The notes under the pieces are model-generated. The model was given only the letters and a program-made list of their open reading frames with translations, was not told the origin of the DNA and searched no databases. This document shows, in pieces, positions 25,951 to 38,496 of a stretch of DNA of 64,000 nt. The stretch is from Branchinecta lynchi (lineage: Eukaryota > Arthropoda > Branchiopoda > Anostraca > Branchinectidae). The DNA lies in assembly GCA_023053575.1 (NCBI GenBank), contig JAKZAP010000020.1, positions 17,107,998 to 17,171,997 on the forward strand. Reading direction: 5' to 3'. Within the stretch, counting starts at the first letter, position 1, and every line of letters starts with the position of its first letter. The translations under genes were made by a program, and so were the position numbers.

Positions 25951-28510
25951 TTTATTGCGAGGCCTCTTTTACAAGCCCCTCAGTGCTACAGCAATGGCCT
26001 TGTAACCAAAAGGTATATCCAGACCACCGCATCTCAGCGTACCCACACATGATGGCCTTTCTTTTTTTCGTCAGGTTTAGCGGTTTTGGTTTCTTGTTCC
26101 ATTTTCTTTTTTTTTTGTACTCCGTTGTTTTATCTCGTTTAGAGGGTTATGATAATAAATGAATGCTACCTAAAGTGAAGTCGTTTAGTTACGACAAAAT
26201 CGTGTGTCTATGTTTAAAGAATGGAACATGTTTCTATGGCACTTGTCTTCCGGCCAAGTGCCATATACCGATCACACTTCCGTCGGTCGGTCGGTGTTTG
26301 TGATTTAGGGTACTTCCAGATGTGCTAGGACGATGAAACTTGGCACGCATATTAGGGACCTGGCCAAACTAACTTGGAAATAGTCATTATCTCGATCCGA
26401 CCATCGTGGGGAGGGAGGGGAGCCGGAATCCGGAATTTAGGGACATGCATAACTTTCGAATTGGTGATGGGATCTGAATGAATTTGATATATGGAAAGAC
26501 GTCATGTCTCGGATATCCCAGTTCAAGTCCGGACCGAATCCGATGAATGTGGAGGGGGGGAACCGGAAATCATGTGACACGCTTAAGAGTGGAGCGATCG
26601 GGATGAAACTTGATAGGAGGAACAAACACAAGCCCTAGTATATCACTGGCAGAACCGAACACGATTCGTGCACTGTGGGGCGAGTTGGAGGGGGGTTCTG
26701 GAATTCTGGTGATATGGAGTTAAGTTACTTCCAGGTGTGCTAGGACAATGAAACTTGGCAGGCAAGTCAGGGATCCGACGAGGTTAACCTGGAAATAGTT
26801 ACCTTCCCGATCCGACCACCGTGGGGGGGGGGAGGGAGGGGAACCCGGAATTTTGAGGAATATACAACATTGGAACGGGTGATCGGATCTTAACGAAACT
26901 TGATATTTGGAAAGACTTCGTGTCTCGGATGACCCATTTAAAGTCCGGACCAGATCCGATGAAAGTGGGGAGGGGGATCCGGAAATCTTGTGACACGCTT
27001 AGACTGGAGAGATTGGGATGAAACTTGGTGGGAAGGACAAGCACAAGAACTAGATACGTCAGTGATAGAACCGGATCGAATTTGGGCACTGTAGGGGGAG
27101 TCCGAAATTCCGGCTATCGCGAGTTAAGGTATTTCCAGATGTGCTAGGATGATGAAACGTGGATTGAACATTAGAGACTCGACATGATTGGCTTAGAAAT
27201 AGTCAGTTCTTCGACCCAACCATCGCGGGGGAGTGGAGGGAGGGGTAATCTGGAATCTTGAGCTATGTATAACTTTTGAACGAGTGGTCGGATCTTAAGG
27301 AAACTTGATATTTGGAAAGACCTCGTGTCTCGGATGCCCCTTCTTAAGTCCGGGCCGGATACGATGAATGTGGAGGGGGGGGGCGGAAATCTTGCGACAC
27401 GCTTAGAGTGGAACGATTGGGATGAAATTTGGTGGGAAGAACAAGGACAAGAACTAAATATATCAGTGAGAAAACTGGACCAGGTTCGAGCACAATGAGG
27501 GGAGTCGGTGGGGACTGGGGTCCAGAATTTCGGTGATCGCGAATTAAGGTAGTTCTGGATGTGCCAGGGCGATGAAACTCGGCTTGAACATTAGACACTT
27601 GACAAGATTGGCTTAGAAATTGTCAATTCTCAGATCCGACCATCACTTAAAGTACTAATCCTAACCTTAAAGTACTAATCTTAACCACAAAGTACAAAAA
27701 AATACTTTTATATTATAACTCGAAGGGTGTTGCTCAAAAATCTGATTTTTAGCACCCTTAAAGTGCGTTTCTTAACCGAAAAGTCCAAAAAATACTTTAA
27801 CCAAACGATATATATTCATGATCCCCAAGAGCCCATGATCATTTTCGCCTCAAGGGTTTTACTTACAACTGAATTTATTAAAATACAAACAATAATTTTG
27901 AGCAAAATATACATTTTCATGATTCCAATGAGCTTATCATTATTTGTGCTTCAACGGTGTTCATTACAGATGAATCTCTAGCGCCCTTAAAGTGCGCATC
28001 ATCACGGCCAAATACACAAATAAAATAGTTTTTATGAACAATACGTTATCGTGATTGCTAACGACCTATGACCATTCTTATCACAAGGGCTTTGCTTACA
28101 AATGATCACAACATACCCACGAATGTACGAATTCCTACTTTAATCCTCTGACCCAGCCTTGCAAGTTCCATATGAGCTTCCAGCTCTTGTTTATTTGATC
28201 TTTAGGCTTTTCATTCTTGCCTTTTTTTATTTCGTTTCTTTTGTGTTCCTGCTCTATAACTACTAAAATAAATTTTTATTATTACTACTGCGACAGGACA
28301 GAAACTCGGGAAAGACAAAACCGCGAAAGCCATTACCTTGACGGTGTAACCGCGAAATTTATTATAGCGACAAACAAAAACTATCGCAAGCAAATCGGCG
28401 AAACCCATTTTTGTATAGTTCTGTACCATAATGGAAAATGAATCAACAACAATTATTACGCGAAGGCACTTCTTAATAATTATCAAAGGAGGAAGGAGTT
28501 ACTGTAAGTG
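25951..28510 (+). repeat. Segmental duplication, right copy, interrupted by family B
   Basis: Shares TTGCGAGGCCTC...CAGTGCTA...GGCCTTGTAACCAAA, GAATGGAACATG and TTTGATCTTTAG blocks with the left copy. The family B insertion at 26234-28189 splits it between T residues. Confidence 0.85.
26234..28189 (+). mobile_element. Family B copy 3 with defined insertion boundaries
   Basis: Begins CTATGGCACTTGTC (5' hairpin with GGCCAAGTGCCATATA) and ends with a hairpin, GAGCTTCCAGCTC, then TTG. Internal repeats of about 420 bases (GATGAAACTTGGC...GTCCGGACC...GAGGGGG) occur about three times. The last 500 bases hold a different pair of repeats with CCCTTAAAGTGCG. The comparison with 25621-25626 shows insertion inside a T run. 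Confidence 0.88.
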
Positions 28511-28580
28511 TCTGAATTACTGCCGCGAAAAAGAGGAAGGCAGGAACCTTGTTCTGATTTTATTCTTCTTCTGCCTTAAG

Positions 28581-29030
28581 AGTTGAAAGACAGGAATCAA
28601 ATCACGAAATGCATTGCGCAACAGGCGAATATCGTGCCAGGGCAAAAATCAAAAAGCGCGCCAGGCAATCACTGCAATTGTGAAAAGCGCGAAAAACTTC
28701 AAAAGGCTATGAATGTTGTCAAACGTTGTTAGTCGAGTACAGTAGATCGAGTAAATATGCGATTCTTTGGATGGACTACATTGGTTTTGTTTATGGGAAA
28801 GGTAACATAAGAACTTAATATCTGCAAGAGCGAAAGAGTTGAAAGACAGGAATCAAATCACCACAATTGTGAAAACCGCGAAAAATTTCAAAAGGCTATG
28901 AATGTTGTCAAACGTTGTTAGTCGAGTACAGTAGATCGAGAAAATGTGCGATTCTTTGGATGGACTACATTGGTTTTGTTTATGGGAAAGATAACATAAG
29001 AACTTAATATCTGCAAGAGCAAAGTGCTTC
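28581..29030 (+). repeat. Local tandem duplication, about 250-bp unit
   Basis: GAGTTGAAAGACAGGAATCA through CAAAAGGCTATGAATGTTGT to CATAAGAACTTAATATCTGC occurs twice (about 28581-28831 and 28836-29022). The second copy lacks an internal stretch of about 60 bases. Confidence 0.85.
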
Positions 29031-29523
29031 AGCTTTCTTTTGACACAAATAATCAGATTCGTTTCATTTCGTCTGACGCTTATTTTCGAATGTTCTGTTC
29101 CTTCTGTCACTTTGCCGTTTCATGGTGTAACCGCAAATGAGCAAAAATTAGCAAAGATTAAAAACAAAAATACTTTAAAAAAAAAATTATCTTCTGCACT
29201 TAGCAGGCACTCGTATTGTTGATGAATGTTTGTTAGGTCTGAATGTCGTCATATTCTTTGCCACCGTTCAAAGTAATGTGATGTTCAAAGAAGCATACCT
29301 GTACTGCACTTATTTTTGACAGCTTTTCGTGACACCTTGTTTTTTAAGCTTTTCAGCAGGTTCGTTCTTCCATTCCCCAACGTTGTCCCTGACGTTCGAC
29401 AGTCTGATGAGGACCCTTGTCAACAAGGGTCGAAATATCGTTGCCAAAGCATTTCCTGTTTTTGTACAGGCCTTCTTGATCAGAATAAAAAGCAAGGCGT
29501 TGTTCACGTGTTGTGCCCTACTG

Positions 29524-30264
29524 CAGTGGTTCCCGACCTTTTCCGTACCGCGTACCCCTAATCAAAGGTTCGAAAACTTTGCATACCCCCCTTTTTTAGA
29601 CCGTGAAAAGACGATAAATGATAAAGCATACGTGTGTAGAAATATATACAAAATCGACAATTGAGGCTGCTTTGTAGCCAAAATTTTGTCAAATCTCGGC
29701 TCGATGTCATTAACTGCAATATTTTATTTTTACAGTCAGCCTTTCATCAAGCTACATCGCAAACATTTTTGTCAGCTTGATCGCAACCTGAATGAGAAGA
29801 TTACTTGCAATGTCTTTGACTGAGGAACAGATTTTACTGCAATGGGCTAGCTTGTTTTGGAATCAACATTATTTCTTTCTTTTTTTTTCATGCCAGGGCT
29901 TCATTTAACATCTAAGTATCTATCATTATTTTATTGACTGGCTTATAACCAGAGGTGTCACGCAGAGGTGTCACCCCTCCCCCTGAAAGTGATCGGCGCG
30001 AAGCGTCGCTATTTTTCGTAAAAACAGTATTTTTTTAAAAAAAACAGTCGGTAAAAAGACCAGCCAGTCAGTAAAAGTACCTTGCCCCCCAAACAAATTT
30101 TAGCTGTGATGCCTCTGCTGGTAATATTAGGCTTTTGGCAATCAAAAACGAGTGAGGCGAGATTTTGAAGCTAAAGACTAAAACTATTTTGGCACCTTCG
30201 CGTACCCCTTGCAAGGGTCTCGCGTACCCCCTACGGTACGCGTACCACCGGTTGGGAACCACTG
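29524..30264. mobile_element. Non-autonomous hAT element with perfect 8-bp target duplication
   Basis: Ends CAGTGGTTCCCGACC and, reversed, CAGTGGTTCCCAACC, the hAT superfamily terminal type. CCCTACTG flanks it at 29516-29523 and 30265-30272. Subterminal CGCGTACCCC repeats occur at both ends. The 741-base interior has no transposase and contains a second miniature element. Confidence 0.92.
29944..30125. mobile_element. Family H miniature element nested in the hAT element
   Basis: Ends CCAGAGGTGTCACGC and, reversed, CCAGCAGAGGCATCAC. The body holds AAGCGTCGCTATTTTTCGT and CAGTCGGTAAAAA, shared with the larger copy at 62985-63352. Confidence 0.65.
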
Positions 30265-30272
30265 CCCTACTG

Positions 30273-33200
30273 TATATCATACCTTGGGAACTGTCTGGGC
30301 ACTGAGTACTTACTCTTCACCTATTTTGGGAATAAGTAGCCCCTCGATGAATAGGTACACGAATAAATTTTGCGACTAACACGAAGGTCAATTTATGGGG
30401 AAAGGGGGGGGGGGGAGAAGATGACGCTGGAGACGACTGGAGCTATTTACTACAGCTAAGAGCACGGTATGAAGTTCCTACTCTTATCAATTTCGATGTA
30501 GGAACTCTATACCTCGCTAATAGACGCAGTGATTTCTTCGTCGTAGATGTGTAGATTACTTCGAAGAATAAGGGAGGGTGGCGAATTATGCCACTACAGC
30601 AGGTCAAACACGAATGATGACCTGACACAGTGATGTCTGTCTGGGCAGTTGGTTGAGGCGGCGCACGGATGCAAGCCGGATACCAGCAGTCAAGGAGAAA
30701 ATACGCAAAATAAAGTTTACTAGAAAGCAACAGAAGGGAGAGACAGCATACAAAAAAAAATTGAAAGAAAAATTTAAAGGCAACAACGTATGCCAAGAAA
30801 ACAAAAAATTGTACAGCGCATTGATCCCGTGTTCAGTCGTAAATAGTTGAATGAACAGAAATTGAAAACTGAGAAGATGAGTAAAGTAAAGAACGAAATT
30901 TAGTGTACCATAGGGAAAGTAAAATGGAAAACACGTAACTGAAAATCTCCCGAGGGGCCATGGAAAACATGAATGAATAAATATGAATTCCCCAAAAAGC
31001 CAAGGTGCTGTGGCTGGAAAACCAAAATACAATACAAAACAATACTCACAAATTCTAACAATAATTTTATAAGCACCGAAAACAAACTAATATTTCTCGT
31101 ATGTGTTTCATGAGGTAACCTAGGCTAACAACAGATAGTAAAATATCTCTAACGCACATAACCCTAAAAAGCTTAATAACTATTTAAATATTCATATTTT
31201 TATTCGTCAAGAGGCAAACAGCTTTATCTGAGCATCACATTTATTTGACAATGAAACTATCGAGCATCTCTCTTTTTCAATCCGGTTCCCGGTGTATATA
31301 AAATCGAAGAAACAACCACATAAATAAACAATGTAAGCTTGAATAATACAGGAGCTCCGGCCGCATTCGACCATATAGATCCAAGGGAACGTATATCCGC
31401 TAGCCCCTCTCCCTTCCCTTGCGCGGCTCAGATCCTTCGAAAATCGATTCAGAGGAGGGAGAGACCCCTGCCATAATATCCATCGAGGATAGAATAGAAA
31501 CGGGGGAGCTTTAGCATGCTATGGGGGTGGAGTCTGGAAGTACTTGTCCAACCGTGTCCCGCAGCATATGAGGACCGCATTATGAACCACTTTTGAACGG
31601 TCTTATTGTACTCGACATAGTGTAGACTATATACAGTTGAAGATGGGGATTATGTTTGGTTAAGTAAGCGGAAATTCTGAAGGGAGTGATGGCGGTTTGC
31701 CATAGGCCGACATGCGACGTCTCGACATAGTAATTATGCGTAGTAATGACCACATAGAGGTACCGACCAGCTACTTTCTAACAGGGCGAGATTTTTGCGA
31801 AAATCATCACGTCAGGCCACTTGACGACGGCTGTACAAACAGGGACCGAATTTCCGTATTAAAAAAAAAAAAATGGTGGAAGCATTGGTCCTGTCGTTCT
31901 TGTGGTACAATATCTGGAGTCGACCTAACCTTCGAAATTGGCAGCAAAAATTGGGCAAAAATGTCAAAATAAACTGTTTGCAGTCCTAACAGTCAAGAAG
32001 CAAGATCTTACTATTTTTAACAGTCCAGACTCCCATCTTTTGAAATTATTTTTCGTTTTGTTTGTTCTAAACTTCTTCAAACGTTTGTTTTCCGATTGTC
32101 AACTCTACTCTACGAGCTCAGAGCTCAGGTGTGAATGAGGTGACGCCGAGGGGTTGCTCTCTCTCCGCCACCGGTGTACACCTTGGCGCGGCACCGGCAC
32201 GGCTCCGCGGCACGCGCCACTAGGTGTACATCGTTTTGGGAGTGAACAGCCCCTCGGGTGACTCTGTACGTGACTAAAAAAAATATTTTAATCAGAAATG
32301 TAGAAGAAGCTCCCGCACTTCCAACATGTAAACCGTTGTTCTGGTATCTGGTATTTTTGTCATCTTGTTTTAGTTAATTTCTAAGACAGATAGATCTTTC
32401 TGAAGGGAAGGGTTTTCCGAGGTCTTTTTTTACAATTTGAAATTTTGTATGACGTTGGATTCCTGTAATTGTAAGGTAAGAAAGAACGAAAGTAATGGGG
32501 TGTAACCAACTGTTTTTCTGTATTTTCATCCGGCGACCAAGCGATTGGGTAAAGCGAATTTTTCGGTTGAGGCAAGAAGGCGTTGAAACCGGCCCAAAAC
32601 GCGCATTTTGACATAAAGAACGAGTGAAAACCAACAAAACCGCGTTTCCACGAAGTGTTTGTGGCTAGAAAAGTTTAATTTGGCCCGCTTTGCGGCACGA
32701 ATTCGACAATCAGCTGTCGAAGTGGTTTGCGAGTGTTGTGTCTCGCATAATCCATTCGCTACTTTATCAAGTAGATAAACATAGAACCAGGGGTTCTTAT
32801 AGTACTGGATGGTCAGGACGCAGGCCGGAAGTTCCATTTACTGAGATTTTATCTGGATTTGCTTTTTACAAAATAGACAAATACCATGAATCCCAGCATA
32901 CAATCTTGCGGTAGCCTACTTAGCCTGGGGAATTGCACATAGACTTTTTATGTAAATTTTGATGCTTGTGCTAAATTATTTTTTGAATAATGGTTGGATA
33001 AACACAAATTCATCACTGTCTGTTGAAAAAACCATAGGCTACGATTTCTGATTATCCATAGCTAAAACCAAACTGAAAGCAAAACAGAAAAGAAACAAAT
33101 TTTGAAACAACGCATTTTGTCTACTATTCACCGCAAATGCCAAATAAACTGGGTCTATAACAGAAGCATGTTGTCTAAAAAAATTTCGAGAAGAAACAAA

Positions 33201-33700
33201 ACCTTTGGTCAACGACAATGCCTGCGATTTGAGTTTTAGTGACAAACGCAATTTGTACCACAGGCCGGAATTCAAGCCAATGTAAAAGCCGCAAAGGCCA
33301 AACTTCTTTGGCTTTCATCTGAGGTTTTGCACATTTACCGCGAAGCTGTTTAGCTATGCCAGCATGATGGCATAAAATGACGCGATGTGGTTCCAGATTG
33401 TCGCATTTCGTTTCATTCAATCTATCTATTAAGATTTATCTGTTCCAAATTCGACGCGTACCGCCATTCCGCTTAGCAAATTAGGGTAAGCAAAATGCAA
33501 ATAGCAATAAGCAAATTCTGCCTATTGAAGAAATTACTCACTATGCGGGAAACAGAACTATTGATTCGTGATGGTTGAAATGCAAGGTGTTACCAATCTG
33601 TTTATGGATGCAGATTGCCGGCGGGCTAATCCGTTCATCTTTAACCCACACCTTCCCTAGTACAGTGTCAGAAGTTTGGCACATGTTCGCCCATCCAAGT
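30273..33700. other. No recognised gene
   Basis: 3.4 kb with reading frames up to 142 residues on the minus strand at 30604-31032 that look like low-complexity hydrophobic by-products. On the minus strand around 30960-31020, CTTGGCTTTTTGGGGAATTC followed by ATTC repeats resembles a retrotransposon 3' end. A short GC-rich segment at 32150-32270 shares ACAGCCCCTCGG with 37450-37480. Confidence 0.4.
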
Positions 33701-33703
33701 GTT

Positions 33704-33872
33704 AAATTTGACGGTGCAAAACGGATAAGTCAGCTACATTTTATTAGAGCTATATTTCGGCCCTTCTTGGCAAGGGTCCTCTTTAGGCTCAAGCCGCTCA
33801 AGCTAGAAAATGAATTATTTTTTGAAAATGAATAAAAAATTAAAATTCGCAGTCAGCTTGGGCTGAAGGACT
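33704..33872. mobile_element. Family E element
   Basis: TTTGACGGTGCAAAACGGAT...CAGCTACATTTTATT, CCTCTTTAGGCTCAAGCCG and the end CAGTCAGCTTGGGCTGAAGG match the family. The left terminal TTCAGCCCAAGCTGAC segment is missing. Confidence 0.7.
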
Positions 33873-36056
33873 ATCCATCAAGTGTTAAATATTATGAGAA
33901 TATGTCAGTAAGTCCCTTTTAAATGTTATGTTTTTACAAAAAATAATATTTAAAATAGTCATGACGGAAATCTGGTCTCGAAACATAAGGGTCACACGAA
34001 ACAACTGAAAAGGGTCATCTTAGCATCCAATATAGCATTTAATAAAAGAGTGCGAAACATGGCAGACCTAGTGTTTTAGTCATACACGTTTACTTGATTT
34101 GGTTTCTTTCTTTTTTCTTTACATTTAATATAGACACCTCTTGTGCCATTCGTACCGAGTTGGTGTTGTTGTGTTATACATTCGGTATGTACAGCTATCA
34201 AATCTGCAATATGTAGTAATAGTATCGTAATGCAACAACGTGCTCTTCCGTTCTCCTAGCAGAGATCTCCTACCATCAGTCCGATGACTTTAATTTTATG
34301 ACAAATAAAGACTAGTAAGTACCACCAGTTAAATACTGGTACAAATATTCTTTCTGATGTGAAATGGACCATTTGGGGGTTCAAATATTTCTTCTCAGTT
34401 ATTTGCAAATGTTAGTGAATAAGCTTCCGTTAAGCCCCGTTCCGTTACCATTTCATTCCGATTGTATTCTAGGAATAAAATTTACGATTCTCTGGCATGT
34501 ATGGGACAAGAAATGGAAATTAGAGGGAAGCGGGTTTCCCTAAAATGAGATTAAGATGAATAATATATTATCATATTATTCCAAACCTGGGGCAAAATTT
34601 TCAGAGTTAAGTGTATATGTATGTCATCATGTTTAGTTGTTAGTCAGTGAGTTTTCAGTTTATTAATTGTTGGATTTGTTTCCATATGAAAGTGAAGTAT
34701 ACTATTTTCTTTTGTTTTGTTTTTCTTTTCCTCGTTTTTACTCCGTCCTTTTTCTTTTTGAAATGACGGGTGATAACAAAAAAAATATTCCATGAGTATG
34801 GTAGTCAAGTGTTCTAAGGTTAGTTAGATTCCTGAAGGTTGCCACGGAGCCCCGTTGACGGCTGAAGTTGTGATAGGGATAGTTATTATTTAGTTTATTT
34901 AGTTAGTGGAATTATTAGTTGAGTGCTTATTTATTTTATATTTTTATCCCGCATGGCCCAAAGGGCTTTTTGGGAATACTCATTCGTTCATCGTCTGTTC
35001 GATGGCGATGGCGGGCCTGATTGCTTTTGGAGAATTACAAGATTATATTTTCGTTTATATTTATATCTGTTACTTAGTATCATATGTTTATTATTATATT
35101 TATCTATAGGCTACTATATTTATATATATTTACATATACTTATATATTTATCACTACACAACACGATCTCGATAAGTGATTTTTTACCTTTCACAATCAA
35201 CGATTAACCGACAGTTTAACAGTTTAAAAGATTTCGCGAATTTCATTTGAACTATAAGCTGTTTAGCTAATGAGTATGTATGCTGTAATAACAGAATAAT
35301 AGTAAATTTAACCATACACAACTTTTAATTAAACCCTTGTCGTCCTCATCGCGTGTCCTTAGATGAATGGAATCGAAATTTCAAACGCCGACGGCATGTG
35401 TTTTACACGAAAATAATAAAAAGTTATTGATAATAAACAATTCGATCCAACTAAGTCGAAACCAAATATTTGACTGCAATAAATTAATAAAAAGAATTGC
35501 TAGCAGCCCAGTGGTTACTAGCGTATTCGGTAAGAAACGCCAATTCAAAATACTGTGGGAGTTCGTTTCAAGCAGGGTCAGTTTCCAGCGAGTTCTTATT
35601 TCTTAAAGATTATAGAAAACAAACACATATTACAGATTTACCTAAAAAAAAAGTTCCGAAACTCCAAGAAGAAGAGAATTATGAACCGACGCAACCAAGA
35701 AATTACCTTCTTTCCAGTTCCTGTTACAAATAACTGCCTCGTACGGTTGCTTACATTCCGGCTTGGGCTAAGAAAAATTCCAATCCACTTGTCTCTTCCT
35801 CTCACACATGCCAGTCACACAATGATTTTTTTGTTCCAATCGCGTAACATGCCTTGCATTCACCAACCAATCGACTCTTCACGGGAGCCAGCTCGCCTCT
35901 TCCTATCAGCCGCCTGGTGACGCAATCGACCACCGCACTCTCTCGAGACGGAAACAGTGCTATCTAGAGGTAGAAAAGGACAGTTAGTGAACGGCTAACA
36001 AGTACGCTAGGTAGCTCTGTCTCTTTATTCCTTAAAGTTTAACTGAAATAGGGTTG
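33873..36056. other. No recognised gene; possible LINE 3' end
   Basis: At 34950-34995, GCATGGCCCAAAGGGCTTTT followed by TGGGAATACTCATTCGTTC looks like the tail of a non-LTR retrotransposon on the plus strand. Otherwise AT-rich sequence without coding resemblance. Confidence 0.35.
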
Positions 36057-36069
36057 AGATACGACAATG

Positions 36070-36440
36070 TAGGTACCCATCACTTATTAAATTAAATAGG
36101 CTGAAGACCGATGAAAATGTACTATGTCGTCGGCCCACTATTAATATAAACGATTTTCGTCGAATGGACTTTTTCTTTCGGATGTGTGGTACCTCTATGC
36201 ATGAAGTATTTAGTAGCTACAGCGGTAATCGAATGCTGAAAAAAAAAATCAGGCCACGCTCAATATCGGTATTTCTTCAGACTTACAGTCTGGAATTGAA
36301 AATTTACTGGGCTTCGCTTTGTTAGCCATTGAAATTCCCTCTTTTGTTGAAATTCAATCTGTGTGTAGAGTGGAACTTTGTCTTGACCGGCCATCATTGC
36401 ATATTCTGGACGTCACTACTAGAGTCTAAGGTGAACAATA
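36070..36440 (+). repeat. Dispersed repeat I, copy 2
   Basis: TCACTTATTAAATTAAATAG, CTTTTTCTTTCGGATGTGTG and TACCTCTATGCATGAA match the other two copies. Ends unresolved. Confidence 0.5.
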
Positions 36441-36756
36441 AAAAAAAATAACTGTTTCTGCAAATTGTAGGCTTGGTGGCGTAGGTAGAACGTTCAATAA
36501 TCACAATTTGACTCGAAAAATTCAGTAACTGGAACAGCAAGACGATTGCCGGGAAAAATAGACAATCGTATGCTAGTTTTAAATTTTTGTATTGTATTCA
36601 AGTTGTATTGTAAATTGCAACCAATTCCTACGCTATTCTTCTTAGGAGGAATCGCGGAGACACAAAGTGAATTTGACCAATAGAACGAGCAAAGACAATT
36701 CCTTCAAGCGAGGAATGACAAAAACTACTTTGAGATCAAGTACGTACTGGCCAGGC

Positions 36757-36928
36757 CCGTATCCAGGAATTTATTTCGGGGTGGGTTTTGCCTTTCGGGG
36801 GGGGGGTGCCTGCGGGTCGGACAAAAAAGGCATAGATCAGAGGGAAAAGCCTATACAAATGATTGTTTTTGCATTTTTCGGGGGAGGGGGGTTACCCCCC
36901 CTCCAAACCCTGGATACGGCCCTGGTAC
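36757..36928. mobile_element. Family D miniature element, complete
   Basis: GGCCCGTATCCAGGAATTTA at the left and CCCTGGATACGGCCCTG at the right are terminal inverted repeats. G and C runs sit inside each end, and CTGCGGGTCGGACAAAAAA follows the left run. Confidence 0.8.
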
Positions 36929-36945
36929 TGATGGCGCTAATCTGA

Positions 36946-37122
36946 GCTAGTAAGTCAGAACATCTGCTCTTCGAATGCCAAGCAGTCCCGGACAATAACC
37001 GGAAGAACCCCGAACTGTGCGGAAGAAGCGAAATAGCAATGGATTCCAAAGTTATGCAACTGCTTAGATCGGAAGAGCGGTCACTTTTTGGAGAGATAAT
37101 CTCTTTTCTAACCAAAAAGTAA
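36946..37122 (+). pseudogene. Non-LTR retrotransposon reverse transcriptase C-terminal fragment
   Basis: One frame reads SEHLLFECQAVPDNNRK and continues to a stop. This is the H-x-L-F-x-C-x pattern that follows the reverse transcriptase domain in LINE ORF2 proteins. It is 5'-truncated to about 55 codons. Confidence 0.5.
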
Positions 37123-37156
37123 ATTTTCTAAAGATATTACTAGTAGTGACAGATAG

Positions 37157-37290
37157 TCCTTCAGCCCAAGCTGACTGCGAAGCATACTTGAAGGTGCAAA
37201 ACGGATAATTCAGCTACATTTTATTAGAGCTATATTTCGGCCCTTCTTGGCAAGGGTCCTCTTCAGGCTCAAGCTGGAAAATGAACTTGT
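37157..37290. mobile_element. Family E element, left part
   Basis: Starts CCTTCAGCCCAAGCTGACTG, then GGTGCAAAACGGATAATTCA and GCAAGGGTCCTCTTCAGGCT. The right end is lost. Confidence 0.7.
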
Positions 37291-37699
37291 GGAAAAACAA
37301 TTACAGATTCCTTCTTAAATATCTGATTTTATGAACTTCTTCTCTGAAAGTTTGATTGGAGTTAAAGCTGGTGCTGCTATTTCATTCTGGACACGGCAAA
37401 CAGCAGGTTCCGGCACTTATCAGTGACTGGGTACTTGTTGTACACTAAAATCGAGAGTGGACAGCCCCTCGGCTTAACAGAGGGCTTAGATACTGTAGTC
37501 TACTTAACCATCACTTCTTCAGTGAAATAGGCTTTAAAAGGGGGACTTTCCTTGACCTAAAAGTTCACTACGAACAGTGTTCAGTTTAGGTCAGTACGAA
37601 TTGTGACTCCAGTCTCCTTCAGCTTAGAACTGAAGCAACGCAAACTGCTCCAAGCAGCTGAAAGTGTAAAAATATATTTGTTTGTAAATAAAGGTAACC
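37291..37699. other. No recognised gene
   Basis: Short interval with a GGACAGCCCCTCGG segment shared with 32250 and 30330. No coding sequence. Confidence 0.4.
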
Positions 37700-38018
37700 T
37701 TGAAGACCCACTGAAAACGCGTTACTTCGTTTCTAAGCTATACATGTGATCGGTTTTCATCGAGGACGCTTTTTCTTTCGTTTTTGTGGTACCTCTATGC
37801 GCTTGTGCCTCTGCGTCTGAAATTTTTAGCAACTCAACTGTAATGGTAAGCGAAAAAGACATTACAGTCTGGAATTGAACATTTTCCGAGCTTCGCTTAA
37901 TTAGCCAGTGAAACAGATACTTTTGTTGAAATTATAGTTCTACGCGTCGGGACGAATTTGACTTATCGTGCCAATACTGCATATTATCACTATTAGAGTC
38001 TAGGGTGAGACAAAACAC
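37700..38018 (+). repeat. Dispersed repeat I, copy 3
   Basis: TCGGTTTTCATCGAGGACGC, CTTTTTCTTTCGTTTTTGTG and GCGCTTGTGCCTCTGCG match 14035-14345. No coding capacity. Confidence 0.5.
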
Positions 38019-38022
38019 TTAA

Positions 38023-38380
38023 AGAACCTGTCTTGCCTATAATACTAACGCAACCTTCTTCCATAATCACTCCATATATTTCTAAACCCGGAGACCCCAA
38101 TTTCGTACTGTACATTCCTAACCCCTCTGATGAAACCACGCTGATTTTCTCACTTGCCGTGTTTTGCTACCTTCGATGTCTATCACGCTGTCGACGGTTG
38201 TCTGCGAGAAGTTTTTCCATTAGGAAAAACCGGTTATGTAAATTTTTTCCCTGTTTTCGCTGTAAGTCCATTTATTTGTACTTATATGTACAGTTATTTT
38301 TCGAAAGCACAGCCTAGTTTTAAAGTATTCAAATATTATAAAATACTGTAAGTTGAGCAGTAAATAGTGCGAGGGGTCCT
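38023..38380. mobile_element. TTAA-flanked miniature element, copy 1
   Basis: AGAACCTG...GGGGTCCT, flanked by TTAA at 38019-38022 and 38381-38384. The body is shared, inverted, with 60650-61013. The target-site type matches piggyBac; no transposase is present. Confidence 0.75.
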
Positions 38381-38496
38381 TTAACTCAGTAAAAGCTTCA
38401 GTGGATACAAATCCAAGTATAAATATAAAATGTCGTTTCCAGTAAACTGTAGATCAGAGCTTCTCCACGTTTCATCGGAGTCGTTTTGGTGTTTTT

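Noticed and set aside
30604..31032. 142-residue Phe/Leu-rich frame on the minus strand
   Set aside because: Low-complexity hydrophobic sequence from A/T-rich DNA; overlapping frames look equally good and no family is recognisable.
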